A stretch of 64,000 nucleotides of DNA. Source: Candidatus Aerophobota bacterium (lineage in GTDB: Bacteria > Aerophobota > Aerophobia > Aerophobales > JAGGXI01). A model generated the notes under the pieces. That model did not search any database. It was not told the DNA's origin and saw only the letters and a list, made by a program, of their open reading frames with translations. How positions within the stretch are numbered: position 1 is the first letter of the stretch; each line of letters begins with the position of its first letter. The translations under genes were made by a program, and so were the position numbers. The stretch spans positions 9,822-73,821 of the forward strand of contig JAGGXI010000038.1 of NCBI GenBank assembly GCA_021163155.1, given 5' to 3'. Below, piece by piece: positions 16,099 through 24,351 of this stretch.

Positions 16099-17379
16099 AT
16101 GATGAGTAATTTTCAAATCAGTGATGTCAGAGCAAGAGAAATTATTGATTGTAGGGGTTTTCCTACAGTACAGGTAGATATCTGCGTTGGCGATAAGATG
16201 ATGGGTAGAGCAAATGTACCTGCGGGAAGGTCTACAGGGAGTAACGAGGCACATGAGCTTCGAGACGGAGATAAAAATCGTTATAGAGGACTAGGGGTTA
16301 AAAAGGCAGTAAACAATGTTAACGAGGTAATTGGCCCCAGATTGAAGGGATTAGACGTCACAGAGCAGAGGAAGATCGATATGGCGATGATCAGATTAGA
16401 CGGAACACTAAATAAGAGCGCATTGGGGGCAAATGCGATTACAGGTGTATCATTAGCTATTGCTCGTGCCGCTGCCAATGTTTGCGGTCTCCCGCTCTAT
16501 AGATATCTCAACCCAAACGGATATATTCTTCCAGTGCCTTTTATGAACTTATTAAATGGTGGGAAGCTTACCTCAAACTATCTTGAGATTCAAGAATTCA
16601 TAATGGTTCCGGTAGGTGCGAAATCATTTAAAGAAGCACTTCAAATGACCACAGAAATAAATCTTATACTAAGAGATTTAGTGATAGAAAAGTATGGTAT
16701 TTTAGCAGTGAATACGGGGGATGAAGGGGGATACGCCACACCGATGCATGGGATAAGAGAGCCTTTTGAATTTATGGCAAAAGCTGTAAAAAAAGCGGGA
16801 TATGAAGAGAAGGTTGTATACGCGATGGACTGTGCGAGTACCCACTGGTATGACAAGAAAGAAAAAGTATATAAACTAAATAAAAAAAGTTATGATAGAG
16901 AAGAGCTAATCAATCTTTATCGAGAATTAATTAACGAGTTTCCTATTATTTCGATGGAAGATCCCTTGGATGAGGATGACTTTGAGGGTTATGCTAAGAT
17001 CACAAAAGATTTAGGAATTCAAATTATAGGTGATGATCTATTTGTCACAAATGTAGAACGTATAAAGGAAGGCGTAAAGAAAAGAGCAGCTAATGCATTA
17101 CTTCTAAAAGTGAATCAAGTGGGAACGCTTTCTGAAGCTTTGGATGCTGCAGACTTTGCTTATCGTAATCAATATAAAGTGCAGGTTTCAGAACGTTCTG
17201 GAGAAACGGAGGACTCTTTTATAGCAGATTTGGCAGTGGGATTAAACTGTGGACAAATCAAAACAGGCGCACCAGTACGTGGCGAGAGAACATCGAAATA
17301 TAACCGTTTAATACAAATAGAGGAGGAACTAGGGACTTCAGCAATATATGCTGGCACAAAACTTGTAAAGTCTTTCTGA
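16099..17379 (+). CDS. Enolase paralogue with altered active site
   Basis: A 426-aa protein co-linear with enolase over its whole length. Metal ligands and acid-base residues are kept: S45 in the AGRSTG loop, E166, E209 (GDEGG), D244, E287 (MEDP), D312 (GDDLF), K337 (KVNQ), R366, S367 and K388. Two conserved histidines of true enolase are lost: the loop usually NGGxHA is NGGKLT (L157), and the usual SHRSGETED is SERSGETED (E365). It is therefore unlikely to be the glycolytic enzyme and probably dehydrates another hydroxy acid through an enolate. It stands between gntR and a carbamoyltransferase. A phosphonopyruvate-hydratase-like role is one alternative. Confidence 0.88.
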   Translation: MMSNFQISDVRAREIIDCRGFPTVQVDICVGDKMMGRANVPAGRSTGSNEAHELRDGDKNRYRGLGVKKAVNNVNEVIGPRLKGLDVTEQRKIDMAMIRLDGTLNKSALGANAITGVSLAIARAAANVCGLPLYRYLNPNGYILPVPFMNLLNGGKLTSNYLEIQEFIMVPVGAKSFKEALQMTTEINLILRDLVIEKYGILAVNTGDEGGYATPMHGIREPFEFMAKAVKKAGYEEKVVYAMDCASTHWYDKKEKVYKLNKKSYDREELINLYRELINEFPIISMEDPLDEDDFEGYAKITKDLGIQIIGDDLFVTNVERIKEGVKKRAANALLLKVNQVGTLSEALDAADFAYRNQYKVQVSERSGETEDSFIADLAVGLNCGQIKTGAPVRGERTSKYNRLIQIEEELGTSAIYAGTKLVKSF

Positions 17380-17396
17380 ATGTGTAGGTTTATTTA

Positions 17397-17477
17397 AGGG
17401 AGAGGAAGAGCGGAAAAGGTTTATTAGCCTCCCCTACCCAGGCCAAGCACTCTAACAGTTTGCCGAATCTGGGTTAA
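17397..17477 (-). repeat. Dispersed repeat family 1, well-preserved copy
   Basis: Read on the minus strand it starts AACCCAGATTCGGCAAACTG and runs through GTTAGAGTGCTTGGCCTGGG to a purine/pyrimidine-biased tail. It is the clearest complete member of the family and fills the gap between the enolase paralogue and the carbamoyltransferase. Confidence 0.75.
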
Positions 17478-17506
17478 ATATATCATATGATGGAGGTAAA
17501 TAGAGT

Positions 17507-18583
17507 ATGAAGACAAATAATTTTTTAGGACGTGATTGGATTGATGCAGAATTAGATTTTTCAAAAGAAGAATGGGAAACACTTATTGATATTGGTTTGG
17601 AGTTAAAGAAATTGCATGCTCTAAAACAAGATCAAACCCATATATTAAAAGGGAAAACATTGTTCACTATGTTTTTTAATCGGTCTCTCCGCACCAGGAG
17701 TACTTTCGCAACCGGAATTCAGCAGTTAGGTGGTTTTCATGTTAGCTTAGAGCCGGGTAAGACATATACACCCACAACTAAGGGGTATGACATACCCTAC
17801 AAGACAGAAAGAATTTCTGATGTAGCTATGATTTTAGATAGAGTTGGCGACGCAATAGCTATAAGGATGTATGGTGAACCAACATATTGGATTTATGGAT
17901 TTGCAAACCAGACAATGAAAGAATTTGCTAAATATGCGGAAATCCCAATAATTAACATGGAGGGTGATAAATACCATCCCACTCAAGCTCTGGCAGATAT
18001 GATTACTATAAAAGAAAAATTTGGTACTTTTAAAGGAATCAAGCTAACAATGTCATGGGCTTACTCTGGTTCAATTGCAAAGCCAAGAGCCGTCCCACAA
18101 TCAACTATTCTTGCAGCAACAAAGATGGGCATGGATGTAACTCTCGCATATCCAGAAGGCTTTGAGCTCGATACTAAGGTTATCGAACATTGTAGAAAAT
18201 TTGCAAATGAAAACAATGGTTCATTCAAAACTACTAATGATTTCAACGAAGGTTTTAAAGATGCACACGTTGTTTATCCTAAATCTTGGGGACCGGTTTC
18301 GTGTTTTAGCTATGTAGATAAAAGTGGAAAAGTTATCAAAAAATATGATCACGAAAAGGCAAGAAAACTAAATGAATCCAACAAAAGCTGGATTACTACT
18401 AAAAAACAGATGGAAATAATTCATAAAGATGGTATATATATGCATTGCCTCCCGGCTGATAGAGGACAGGAAGTTACAGATGAGGTAATAGATGGTAAAA
18501 ATTCTGTTATAATTGATGAAGCAGAAAATAGACTTCATGCTCATAAAGCAATAATGGCAATGATTATGGGTGGTAGGTTATAA
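17507..18583 (+). CDS. Knotted carbamoyltransferase (N-acylornithine / YgeW type)
   Basis: A 358-aa transcarbamylase. Carbamoyl-phosphate motifs are SLRTR (residues 60-64), HPTQ (157-160) and HCLP (313-316). The order FFNRSLRTRSTF, LGGFHVSLEPGK, MSWAYSGSIAKP, GMDVTLAYPEG, VYPKSW and DEAENRLHAHKAIMA matches N-acetyl/succinyl-ornithine carbamoyltransferases and YgeW better than ordinary OTC. No arginine-biosynthesis genes are near, and a guanidine deiminase-fold gene lies in the same island (27705). A catabolic direction, phosphorolysis of a carbamoyl amine to carbamoyl phosphate, is therefore the favoured inference. The ribosome site is TGGAGG. Confidence 0.87.
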   Translation: MKTNNFLGRDWIDAELDFSKEEWETLIDIGLELKKLHALKQDQTHILKGKTLFTMFFNRSLRTRSTFATGIQQLGGFHVSLEPGKTYTPTTKGYDIPYKTERISDVAMILDRVGDAIAIRMYGEPTYWIYGFANQTMKEFAKYAEIPIINMEGDKYHPTQALADMITIKEKFGTFKGIKLTMSWAYSGSIAKPRAVPQSTILAATKMGMDVTLAYPEGFELDTKVIEHCRKFANENNGSFKTTNDFNEGFKDAHVVYPKSWGPVSCFSYVDKSGKVIKKYDHEKARKLNESNKSWITTKKQMEIIHKDGIYMHCLPADRGQEVTDEVIDGKNSVIIDEAENRLHAHKAIMAMIMGGRL

Positions 18584-18934
18584 ATATCAAAAAAGAATAA
18601 CAGCTCAATGAAAATTAAATTACGAATGTTTTTAAATATATATTTTCCCCTTTTATTTTAGTTTGTGGAATTTTATCTCCTGGGTTTATCCGTCCCCCTC
18701 ATCTTCTTAATGTAATTCGCCAGGAAAGTATTAGGTTGAGGATGCAATTCATAATTCCTTAAATAAAGGTCTTTTGACGAGATAAAAACAGAAGATACGA
18801 TGGGCAAGTATAAAATATGAGAATAAACGAAGACCTTTTTTAAAGAGAGAATTGTTGAAAAATTATTTTTTTTAGAAACTTTCAGAGAAAGATAAATTAA
18901 ATTATTTATTATTAGAAAGGAATAAGGGCAAATT
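18584..18934. other. 351-bp gene-free spacer before glycerate kinase
   Basis: No credible gene is seen. It is AT-rich leader sequence. At 18841-18885 it carries a motif (TAAAGAGAGA, TGTTGAAAAATTA, TTTTAGAAACTTTCAG) repeated at 24237-24285 upstream of dctP. The second copy can fold AAGAGAG against CTCTCTT before a T-run, so the element may be an attenuator or leader signal. Confidence 0.5.
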
Positions 18935-20290
18935 ATGTACATTAAAAACAGAGAGAAACTTACCTCACATGGTTATAAAAAAGGAAGGGAGGCAGCGATA
19001 GATATTATTGAATATACATTACATGCTATAGATCCTTATATAGCTACAAAAAATCTTGTTAAACTTTGTGGAGAAACCTTAACCGTTGGCCCTCTGAACT
19101 TTGACTTATCCCAAAGAGGTAACATTTATGTTCTTGGCGCAGGGAAGGCTACCTTTCCCATCGCTAAAGCTCTCGAAGAGATTTTAGGGGGAAAAATTGC
19201 GAAAGGTCTTATAATCGTTAAGAAAGGTCAAGATGGGACTCTAAAAAAGATTAAGATAAGAGAGGCTTCTCATCCACTGCCTGGCAAAGAAGGGTTTAAT
19301 GCAGCAAAAGAGATAATGAAAATAGCTAAACAAACACAAAAAAAAGATATTGTTTTTTGTACTATTACAGGAGGAAGTTCAGCCTTAGCTCCTCTTCCTG
19401 TCTCAAGCATCAGTTTAAAAGAGAAAAAACAAATTAACGAGTTGCTTTTAACCAGCGGCGCTACAATAAGAGAAATCAATACAGTCAGAAAGCATCTTTC
19501 AAATATTAAGGGGGGGAAACTTGCTCTTTCCATATTTCCTGCAGAAATTATTAATTTAACAGTTTCTGATGTTACAGGGGACCCCTTAGATTACATAACT
19601 GGTCCAACTGTTCCAGATACTTCAAATTTTTCAGAAGCAATCTCTGTTCTAAAAAAATATAATTTATGGGATAAACTACCAAAATCGGTTATAAACTATT
19701 TACAAAATGCTACTCCAGAGTTAGAAACTCCTAAAAATTTTGGGAAATTCAGCTCCCTTGTCCACTCTTTTATTTTAATAAAAAGTGGAGTAGTATGTGA
19801 ATCAGCGGCTGAAAAGGCAAAAGAACTCGGCTTTACCCCTATGATTCTAACTACTATGCTCGAAGGAGAGAGTAAAGAAGTAGGCATAGTATTGACAGGA
19901 ATTGCTAAAGAAATCATACATCATAATAGGCCATTAATTCCTCCCTGTGCACTTATTGCGGGAGGAGAAACTACTGTCAAAATCAATAATGAACATGGTA
20001 AGGGAGGGCCGAATCAAGAATTTGCTTTAAGTGCCGCTTTACAACTCAGTTCCTATACCAACGTCACTGTTGCAGCAATTGATACAGATGGAACAGATGG
20101 ACCAACTAATATAGCCGGGGGACTTGTAGATAATTCCACAATGGAAAGGGCTAAAGAGAAGGGCTTTAATATATTTGAGTGTCTAGTAAAACATGACACT
20201 TCTCGTGTCTTACTCTCATTGGACGATGCAGTTATAACCAAAGCTACAGGAACTAACGCAAATGATTTTAAAATACTATTAGTGAGTTAA
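18935..20290 (+). CDS. Glycerate 2-kinase, GckA/MOFRL family
   Basis: A 451-aa DUF4147/MOFRL-type kinase that phosphorylates D-glycerate to 2-phosphoglycerate. Family blocks are present in order: LGAGKATF, ITGGSSALAP, NTVRKHLSNIKGGKLA, SDVTGDPLDYITGPTVPD, AGGETTVKI, GKGGPNQEFAL, DTDGTDGPTNIAGG and TGTNANDF. It links hydroxypyruvate or tartronate semialdehyde breakdown to lower glycolysis. It follows the enolase paralogue by two genes, which raises the possibility that the product feeds that unusual enzyme. The start ATG is preceded by AGGAATAAGGG. Confidence 0.9.
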   Translation: MYIKNREKLTSHGYKKGREAAIDIIEYTLHAIDPYIATKNLVKLCGETLTVGPLNFDLSQRGNIYVLGAGKATFPIAKALEEILGGKIAKGLIIVKKGQDGTLKKIKIREASHPLPGKEGFNAAKEIMKIAKQTQKKDIVFCTITGGSSALAPLPVSSISLKEKKQINELLLTSGATIREINTVRKHLSNIKGGKLALSIFPAEIINLTVSDVTGDPLDYITGPTVPDTSNFSEAISVLKKYNLWDKLPKSVINYLQNATPELETPKNFGKFSSLVHSFILIKSGVVCESAAEKAKELGFTPMILTTMLEGESKEVGIVLTGIAKEIIHHNRPLIPPCALIAGGETTVKINNEHGKGGPNQEFALSAALQLSSYTNVTVAAIDTDGTDGPTNIAGGLVDNSTMERAKEKGFNIFECLVKHDTSRVLLSLDDAVITKATGTNANDFKILLVS

Positions 20291-20412
20291 CTCCAGTTCT
20301 TCGATAATAAAAGAAATTATACCATCTATTCCTTTATAAATTCCTAAATTATTAAGGTTTAAATCATAAAAGAATAAGAAAAAATAAAGAAAAAACAAGG
20401 AGAGTAATTAGT

Positions 20413-21573
20413 ATGAAGATTACGGGTTATATGAGGTCGGATGGTTCAGTGGGAGTCAGAAATTATATTGCTATTCTTCCGTCAGTTGGCTGTGCAAACG
20501 ATTTCGTTTTAAAATTAGGAAATATTTACCCAAATGTTAAACTTTTAACACACCGTCAGGGATGTAGTCAAGTGGGTTTGGATAACGACCAAACAGTTCG
20601 TACTCTTATTGGTTTGGGGAAAAATCCTAATATTGCAGGTGTACTAGTAGTTGGTTTGGGTTGCGAAACAATCAAGGCAGAATATATTGCAAAGGAAATA
20701 TCAAAAACGAAAAAGATGGTCGAGTGTTTGGTTTTAAATAATGAAAATGGGGTTGCGTCTGCACTTTCAAAAGGGGCAAGATTGTTGAACCCAATGTTAC
20801 AAGATGCTTCAAAAATGAAAAGAACCACCTGTGATATGGAACAGTTAATTATTGGTGTTAAATGTGGTCTCTCAGATTCAACATCTGGTATCACCTCCAA
20901 TCCCGCTACAGGCATTGTATCTGACATGGTTATTGAATCTGGGGGCACTGTCATTTTTGGAGAAACCCCTGAAATTATTGGAGTTGATCATATATTGGCT
21001 AAAAGGTCAGCAAATCAGGATGTTGTAAATAAATTACATCGTTTAATAAATGATTGCAAAGAGAGAGTAAAGGCATCAGGCGGAAATATACAAGAAGCAA
21101 ACGTTGCTCCTGGTAATATAGCTGGTGGAATTACAACTATTGAAGAGAAATCTATTGGAGCTATTACAAAAGGAGGAAGAAAGACTTTGCAAGATGTACT
21201 TAAATATGGAGAGAAGCCAAAAGGAAAAGGCTTATTTTTTATGGATAGCCCTGGTCGAACTCCAGAAGCACTAACCGGCTTAATTGCAGCTGGAGCTCAG
21301 ATTATCATTTTTTCAACTGGAGGAGGATCACCAGGAGGATCTCCTATTTCTCCAGTAATAAAAGTTACAGGAAACCGAAATACAGCACAACGATTAAAGG
21401 ATATAATTGATGTAGATGTCAGCTCAATAATTATGGGTAAGGAAACTTTAAAAGAGGCAGGTATAAAAATTTTCAAAAAGCTATGTAACGTAGCTAGTGG
21501 AGAAGTGACAAAAGCAGAGATTCTTGGATATGGTTTAATAAGTATTTGGAATATATCTCCTTTATCTGGATAA
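20413..21573 (+). CDS. UxaA-family dehydratase/lyase, large subunit (altronate/SuyB-like)
   Basis: A 386-aa protein corresponding to the C-terminal catalytic part of altronate and galactarate dehydratases and to the beta subunit of sulfolactate sulfo-lyase. It begins GYMRSDGSVGVRNYIAILPS, with conserved HRQGCSQ, GLGCE, GLSDSTSGITSNPA and STGGGSPGGSP, which carries metal- and cluster-binding residues. The SAF-domain partner is encoded 160 bp downstream, a split layout like SuyAB. It probably removes water, or another 3-substituent, from a 2-hydroxy acid to give a 2-oxoacid. Confidence 0.85.
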   Translation: MKITGYMRSDGSVGVRNYIAILPSVGCANDFVLKLGNIYPNVKLLTHRQGCSQVGLDNDQTVRTLIGLGKNPNIAGVLVVGLGCETIKAEYIAKEISKTKKMVECLVLNNENGVASALSKGARLLNPMLQDASKMKRTTCDMEQLIIGVKCGLSDSTSGITSNPATGIVSDMVIESGGTVIFGETPEIIGVDHILAKRSANQDVVNKLHRLINDCKERVKASGGNIQEANVAPGNIAGGITTIEEKSIGAITKGGRKTLQDVLKYGEKPKGKGLFFMDSPGRTPEALTGLIAAGAQIIIFSTGGGSPGGSPISPVIKVTGNRNTAQRLKDIIDVDVSSIIMGKETLKEAGIKIFKKLCNVASGEVTKAEILGYGLISIWNISPLSG

Positions 21574-21733
21574 GAAATAGATTAAGAAATATTAGTTTAC
21601 ATTTAAACGCCTATGATATAATTGGTCGAGAATTCTGTTCGAAAAATGTAAAAAAATGAGTTTTTAGCTATAGTAGCTGTAAAAATAGCATAGTTTGCCG
21701 AATCTGGGTTAAAAATAATGATGGAGGATATTG

Positions 21734-22015
21734 ATGGAGGAAAAAAATGCAATTATGATGGAGGAAAAAGATAATGTAGCTACAGTTCTCTCTGCAGTAG
21801 AGAAAAACGATAAAGTTAAGATTATACTGGGCAAGAATCATTTTACTGTACTGGCCAAGGAATCAATTCCTTTTGGGCATAAAGTTGCTTTAAGAAAAAT
21901 AGCAAAAGGGGAAAATATCATTAAATATGGAGAAGTAATAGGTCGTGCAAGAGATGAAATTAAAAAAGGAACTTATATACATGTACACAACACACAAAGC
22001 ATTGCTGGCAAATAA
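21734..22015 (+). CDS. UxaA-family small subunit (SAF domain)
   Basis: A 93-aa SAF-domain protein equal to the N-terminal domain of altronate dehydratase or to SuyA. The core runs from KIILGKNHFTVLAKESIPFG to GEVIGRARDEIKKGTYIHVHN, where the histidines are expected to face the active site of the large subunit. The ATG at 21734 has TGGAGG six bases upstream; a TTG one codon earlier and two ATGs at 21755/21758 are alternatives. A short repeat family 1 fragment (TTTGCCGAATCTGGGTTAAA, 21694-21713) lies just upstream. Confidence 0.82.
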   Translation: MEEKNAIMMEEKDNVATVLSAVEKNDKVKIILGKNHFTVLAKESIPFGHKVALRKIAKGENIIKYGEVIGRARDEIKKGTYIHVHNTQSIAGK

Positions 22016-22094
22016 TCATCAATATTAAGTAATATATTTTACTGATATTCTGCATTAAGAGTGTATGAAAATAAATAAGTATTACAATAAAGGT

Positions 22095-22150
22095 ATGGTT
22101 TAATCTTCTGTGAAATTGTCTATTTCTTTCTCATAATTATTATACACTTT
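22095..22150 (+). repeat. 56-bp repeat, copy 1 (upstream of larA)
   Basis: Reads ATGGTTTAATCTTCTGTGAA and ends TTATTATACACTTT, aligning with 23814-23869 at roughly four bases in five. Both copies sit in long leaders upstream of island genes (larA here, dctP there) and share no open frame. It may be duplicated regulatory sequence. Confidence 0.5.
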
Positions 22151-22285
22151 TATTTGGCAATTGCCCTCTCATACAAGGATAACGTAAATGTGCAGTAATA
22201 AATTATGGGAGATCTGAACGCTCACATAAAGGATAGTGTCGAAAGATTAATCTTTTTTTAGGGGCTTTCCTAGTAGGAGAAGAAT

Positions 22286-23560
22286 ATGAATATTATCCTT
22301 CCTTATGGAAAAGATCGAGTCTCCGTCTCCTTTGACAGGGAACGCTTAGCGTTTATCTTAAATTTAAGTGAAGCATCTGGGCTAACTGACCTGAAAGTAG
22401 AAGTTGAAAGAGCACTTCAAAATCCGATTGGTACAAGTGGATTAAAGCATTTAGTAAAAGCAAACGATTCAGTAGTAATTCTTGTAGATGATAACACTCG
22501 GTTAACTCCTGTGAAAAGGATTATTCCCTATGTATTAAGTGAGTTGCTTAAAGTCGGAGTAAGTGAAAAAATGATTACTATATTAGTAGCCGCTGGCACG
22601 CACCGGGATATGACAGATTTAGAATTACGTGAGAAACTAGGTGCTAATATCTGCGATCGTTTTAAGATAGAGCAGCATAATTATAGAGATAAAAAACATC
22701 TCAGAAAGGTAGGAGAAACCGATGGCATTCCGATAGCGGTGAATGCTACTGCGGTTGAGGCAGATTTTCTGATGGGGATTGGAAATATTATTCCACACTG
22801 TGATTTCGGTTTTTCTGGTGGTGCAAAGATAGTAGAGCCAGGAATTTGCGGTTATACAGCTACTGCTTTTACTCATACACTATGTCAAATTGGTGATGAG
22901 ATTCCATTAGGAAAAGTAGAGAACCCCGCTCGACTTAAAGCAGAAGCGATGGCGAAAAAGGCAGGACTGGCATTTATATTAAATGTAGTGCTCAATTCTA
23001 AAAATGAAATAGTATCTATAGTGGCAGGAGATCCAGTTAAAGCACACCGTGAAGGAGTTAAAAAATCACGGTCTATTTATGGAGCATCCTTTTCGGAACC
23101 TGCAAAAATCCTTATCTGCAGTGCCTATCCAGCAGATAAGGATTTCTGGCAAGCAGCTAAAGGCCTTGCAGCAGCCTATTTTGCTTGTAAGAAAGATGGT
23201 ATAATTATACTTACCTCACCATGTCGTGAGGGAGTTGCTGATAAAGTTCACTTACAATGGACGAATTATTGGTTAAAAATGACCTTTGCTGAGATTTGTA
23301 AGAAGTTAAATAAGGCTGATTACGAAGATGAGGAGTTGGACTTTATAGCTGGTGGGGGAGCTGCGATGATTGCTCGAATTCGTGAACATGCTACTGTAAT
23401 CCTTGTGTCAGATGGGATATCGGAAAAGGATACTGCGCGATTAGGATTTTTGAAAAGTCCCTCACTTCAGGAAGCGACTGATTTTGCTCTTCGCAGATTC
23501 AGAGATGGTTCTGTGGGTGTTATTCCAATGGGCGGAGACACATTGCCCCTGCGAATTTAG
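22286..23560 (+). CDS. LarA-type nickel-pincer racemase/epimerase (DUF2088)
   Basis: A 424-aa member of the lactate-racemase LarA family, which inverts 2-hydroxy acids by hydride transfer to a nickel-pincer nucleotide. Key residues are in place: the histidine in AAGTHRDM, the histidine in IIPHCDFGF, the lysine in GGAKIVEPG that anchors the pincer, and the histidine in AFTHT. larB, larC and larE for cofactor synthesis are not in the window and must be elsewhere. Substrate could be lactate, malate, glycerate or another 2-hydroxy acid of the pathway. A ribosome site TAGGAGAAG precedes the ATG. Confidence 0.87.
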   Translation: MNIILPYGKDRVSVSFDRERLAFILNLSEASGLTDLKVEVERALQNPIGTSGLKHLVKANDSVVILVDDNTRLTPVKRIIPYVLSELLKVGVSEKMITILVAAGTHRDMTDLELREKLGANICDRFKIEQHNYRDKKHLRKVGETDGIPIAVNATAVEADFLMGIGNIIPHCDFGFSGGAKIVEPGICGYTATAFTHTLCQIGDEIPLGKVENPARLKAEAMAKKAGLAFILNVVLNSKNEIVSIVAGDPVKAHREGVKKSRSIYGASFSEPAKILICSAYPADKDFWQAAKGLAAAYFACKKDGIIILTSPCREGVADKVHLQWTNYWLKMTFAEICKKLNKADYEDEELDFIAGGGAAMIARIREHATVILVSDGISEKDTARLGFLKSPSLQEATDFALRRFRDGSVGVIPMGGDTLPLRI

Positions 23561-23664
23561 TATAGGGTTTTTGTTAAAAAGTGTAAAAGTTTTAGGAAGA
23601 GAAGAATTAGGAATAAAGCCGAAAGAGAGATAAAAAACAAGTAAATTATTAGAGACCTCTGGGT

Positions 23665-23690
23665 ATATTATGCTATAGATAGCATAATAT
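23665..23690. promoter_or_regulatory. Perfect 11-bp hairpin with tetraloop
   Basis: The arms are ATATTATGCTA and TAGCATAATAT around the loop TAGA. It lies 105 bp after larA. No T-run follows, so it may be an operator or a transcript-end stabiliser rather than an intrinsic terminator. Confidence 0.5.
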
Positions 23691-23740
23691 TGTAACATAA
23701 CTATGCCACCGAAATAGTGTTAAAAGTGATTTGATACAGA

Positions 23741-23804
23741 GGGTTGACAAAAAAAAAATTAATAGTAAACTGTTTATTGTTGACAATCATTATAAAAAAT
23801 GTCT
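23741..23804 (+). promoter_or_regulatory. Duplicated promoter/operator block, copy 2 (TRAP operon)
   Basis: Identical for 47 bases to 15211-15257 and then one substitution and one insertion apart. Its second TTGACA is followed 18 bases later by TGTAAT, a plausible -10. The shared palindromic half-sites make it a likely binding site for the GntR/FCD regulator encoded at 15309, controlling the transporter genes that begin at 24352. Confidence 0.65.
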
Positions 23805-24158
23805 GTAATAGACATGGTTCAATCTTCTCTGAAGTGCAATAGTTCTTTATTGTAATTATTCCACACTTTTCTCTCATTTGGTAATAGTAAACCGGGCTGA
23901 AAAGAAGTAGAAGGTCTAATCTGAGTTTCAAACCGATACCAACTGAGAGAAAAATTGAGGTAATATACAGGGTAGTAAAAAGAGAAGTTAAGGAAAAAGT
24001 TAAATAAGTAAGACAGAAAATTTTTTAAAAAAAAGGAACAGGGAAGGAAGTTGAATCCATCTGAGGGAAAGATAGAATTCGTAAAGTACCCTATTACGGG
24101 TTTGAAAAGGTATATAGAAATGGCGACCATAAAAGAAAACCAAAGGGGTTCTGGTAAG

Positions 24159-24218
24159 GAGAAGGTTAAAAATAAAGCCGAGCAAGGAGGTGAAAATATA
24201 AGAAGGTTATTAGCCGGG
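24159..24218 (+). repeat. 60-bp block shared with ABC operon leader, copy 2
   Basis: Contains TTAAAAATAAAGCCG, AAGGAGGTGA and GTTATTAGCCGGG, paralleling 5794-5853. Both copies are upstream of solute-binding-protein genes, 134 bp ahead of dctP here. Confidence 0.5.
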
Positions 24219-24236
24219 AAACAAAGGAAAGCATCT

Positions 24237-24285
24237 TAAAGAGAGAAGTGTTGAAAAATTAACCTCTCTTTTTAGAAACTTTCAG
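24237..24285 (+). promoter_or_regulatory. Leader motif shared with glycerate kinase gene
   Basis: AAGAGAG pairs with CTCTCTT across an 18-base loop and is followed by TTT and AGAAACTTTCAG. The related copy at 18841-18885 has lost the right arm. It may be an attenuator-like hairpin in the dctP leader. Confidence 0.45.
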
Positions 24286-24351
24286 AAAAAAATGAACCAT
24301 GTCTTTATGTTTATTATGCGTAAAAAATAAATAAATACAAGGAGATTTATT

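Larger units (their letters stand above)
23561..24351. other. 791-bp gene-free regulatory region upstream of the TRAP operon
   Basis: No convincing gene. It contains an 11-bp perfect hairpin (23665-23690), the duplicated GntR-type block (23741-23804), the second 56-bp repeat (23814-23869), the block shared with the ABC leader (24159-24218) and the leader motif shared with the glycerate kinase spacer (24237-24285). A 62-codon frame from TTG 24051 overlaps two of these repeats and looks spurious. Confidence 0.65.

Noticed and set aside
16099-17379. Glycolytic enolase
   Set aside because: Both conserved active-site histidines are replaced and the neighbours are catabolic, not glycolytic.
17507-18583. 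Classical ornithine carbamoyltransferase (ArgF) for arginine synthesis
   Set aside because: Sequence order and motifs follow the knotted N-acylornithine/YgeW group and no arg genes are nearby.
18673-18942. 89-codon minus-strand open frame
   Set aside because: Low-complexity hydrophobic translation of AT-rich leader DNA with no recognisable family and no ribosome site.
24051-24239. 62-codon plus-strand open frame
   Set aside because: It overlaps two intergenic repeats, has a TTG start, and the matching repeat at 5794 does not keep the frame.
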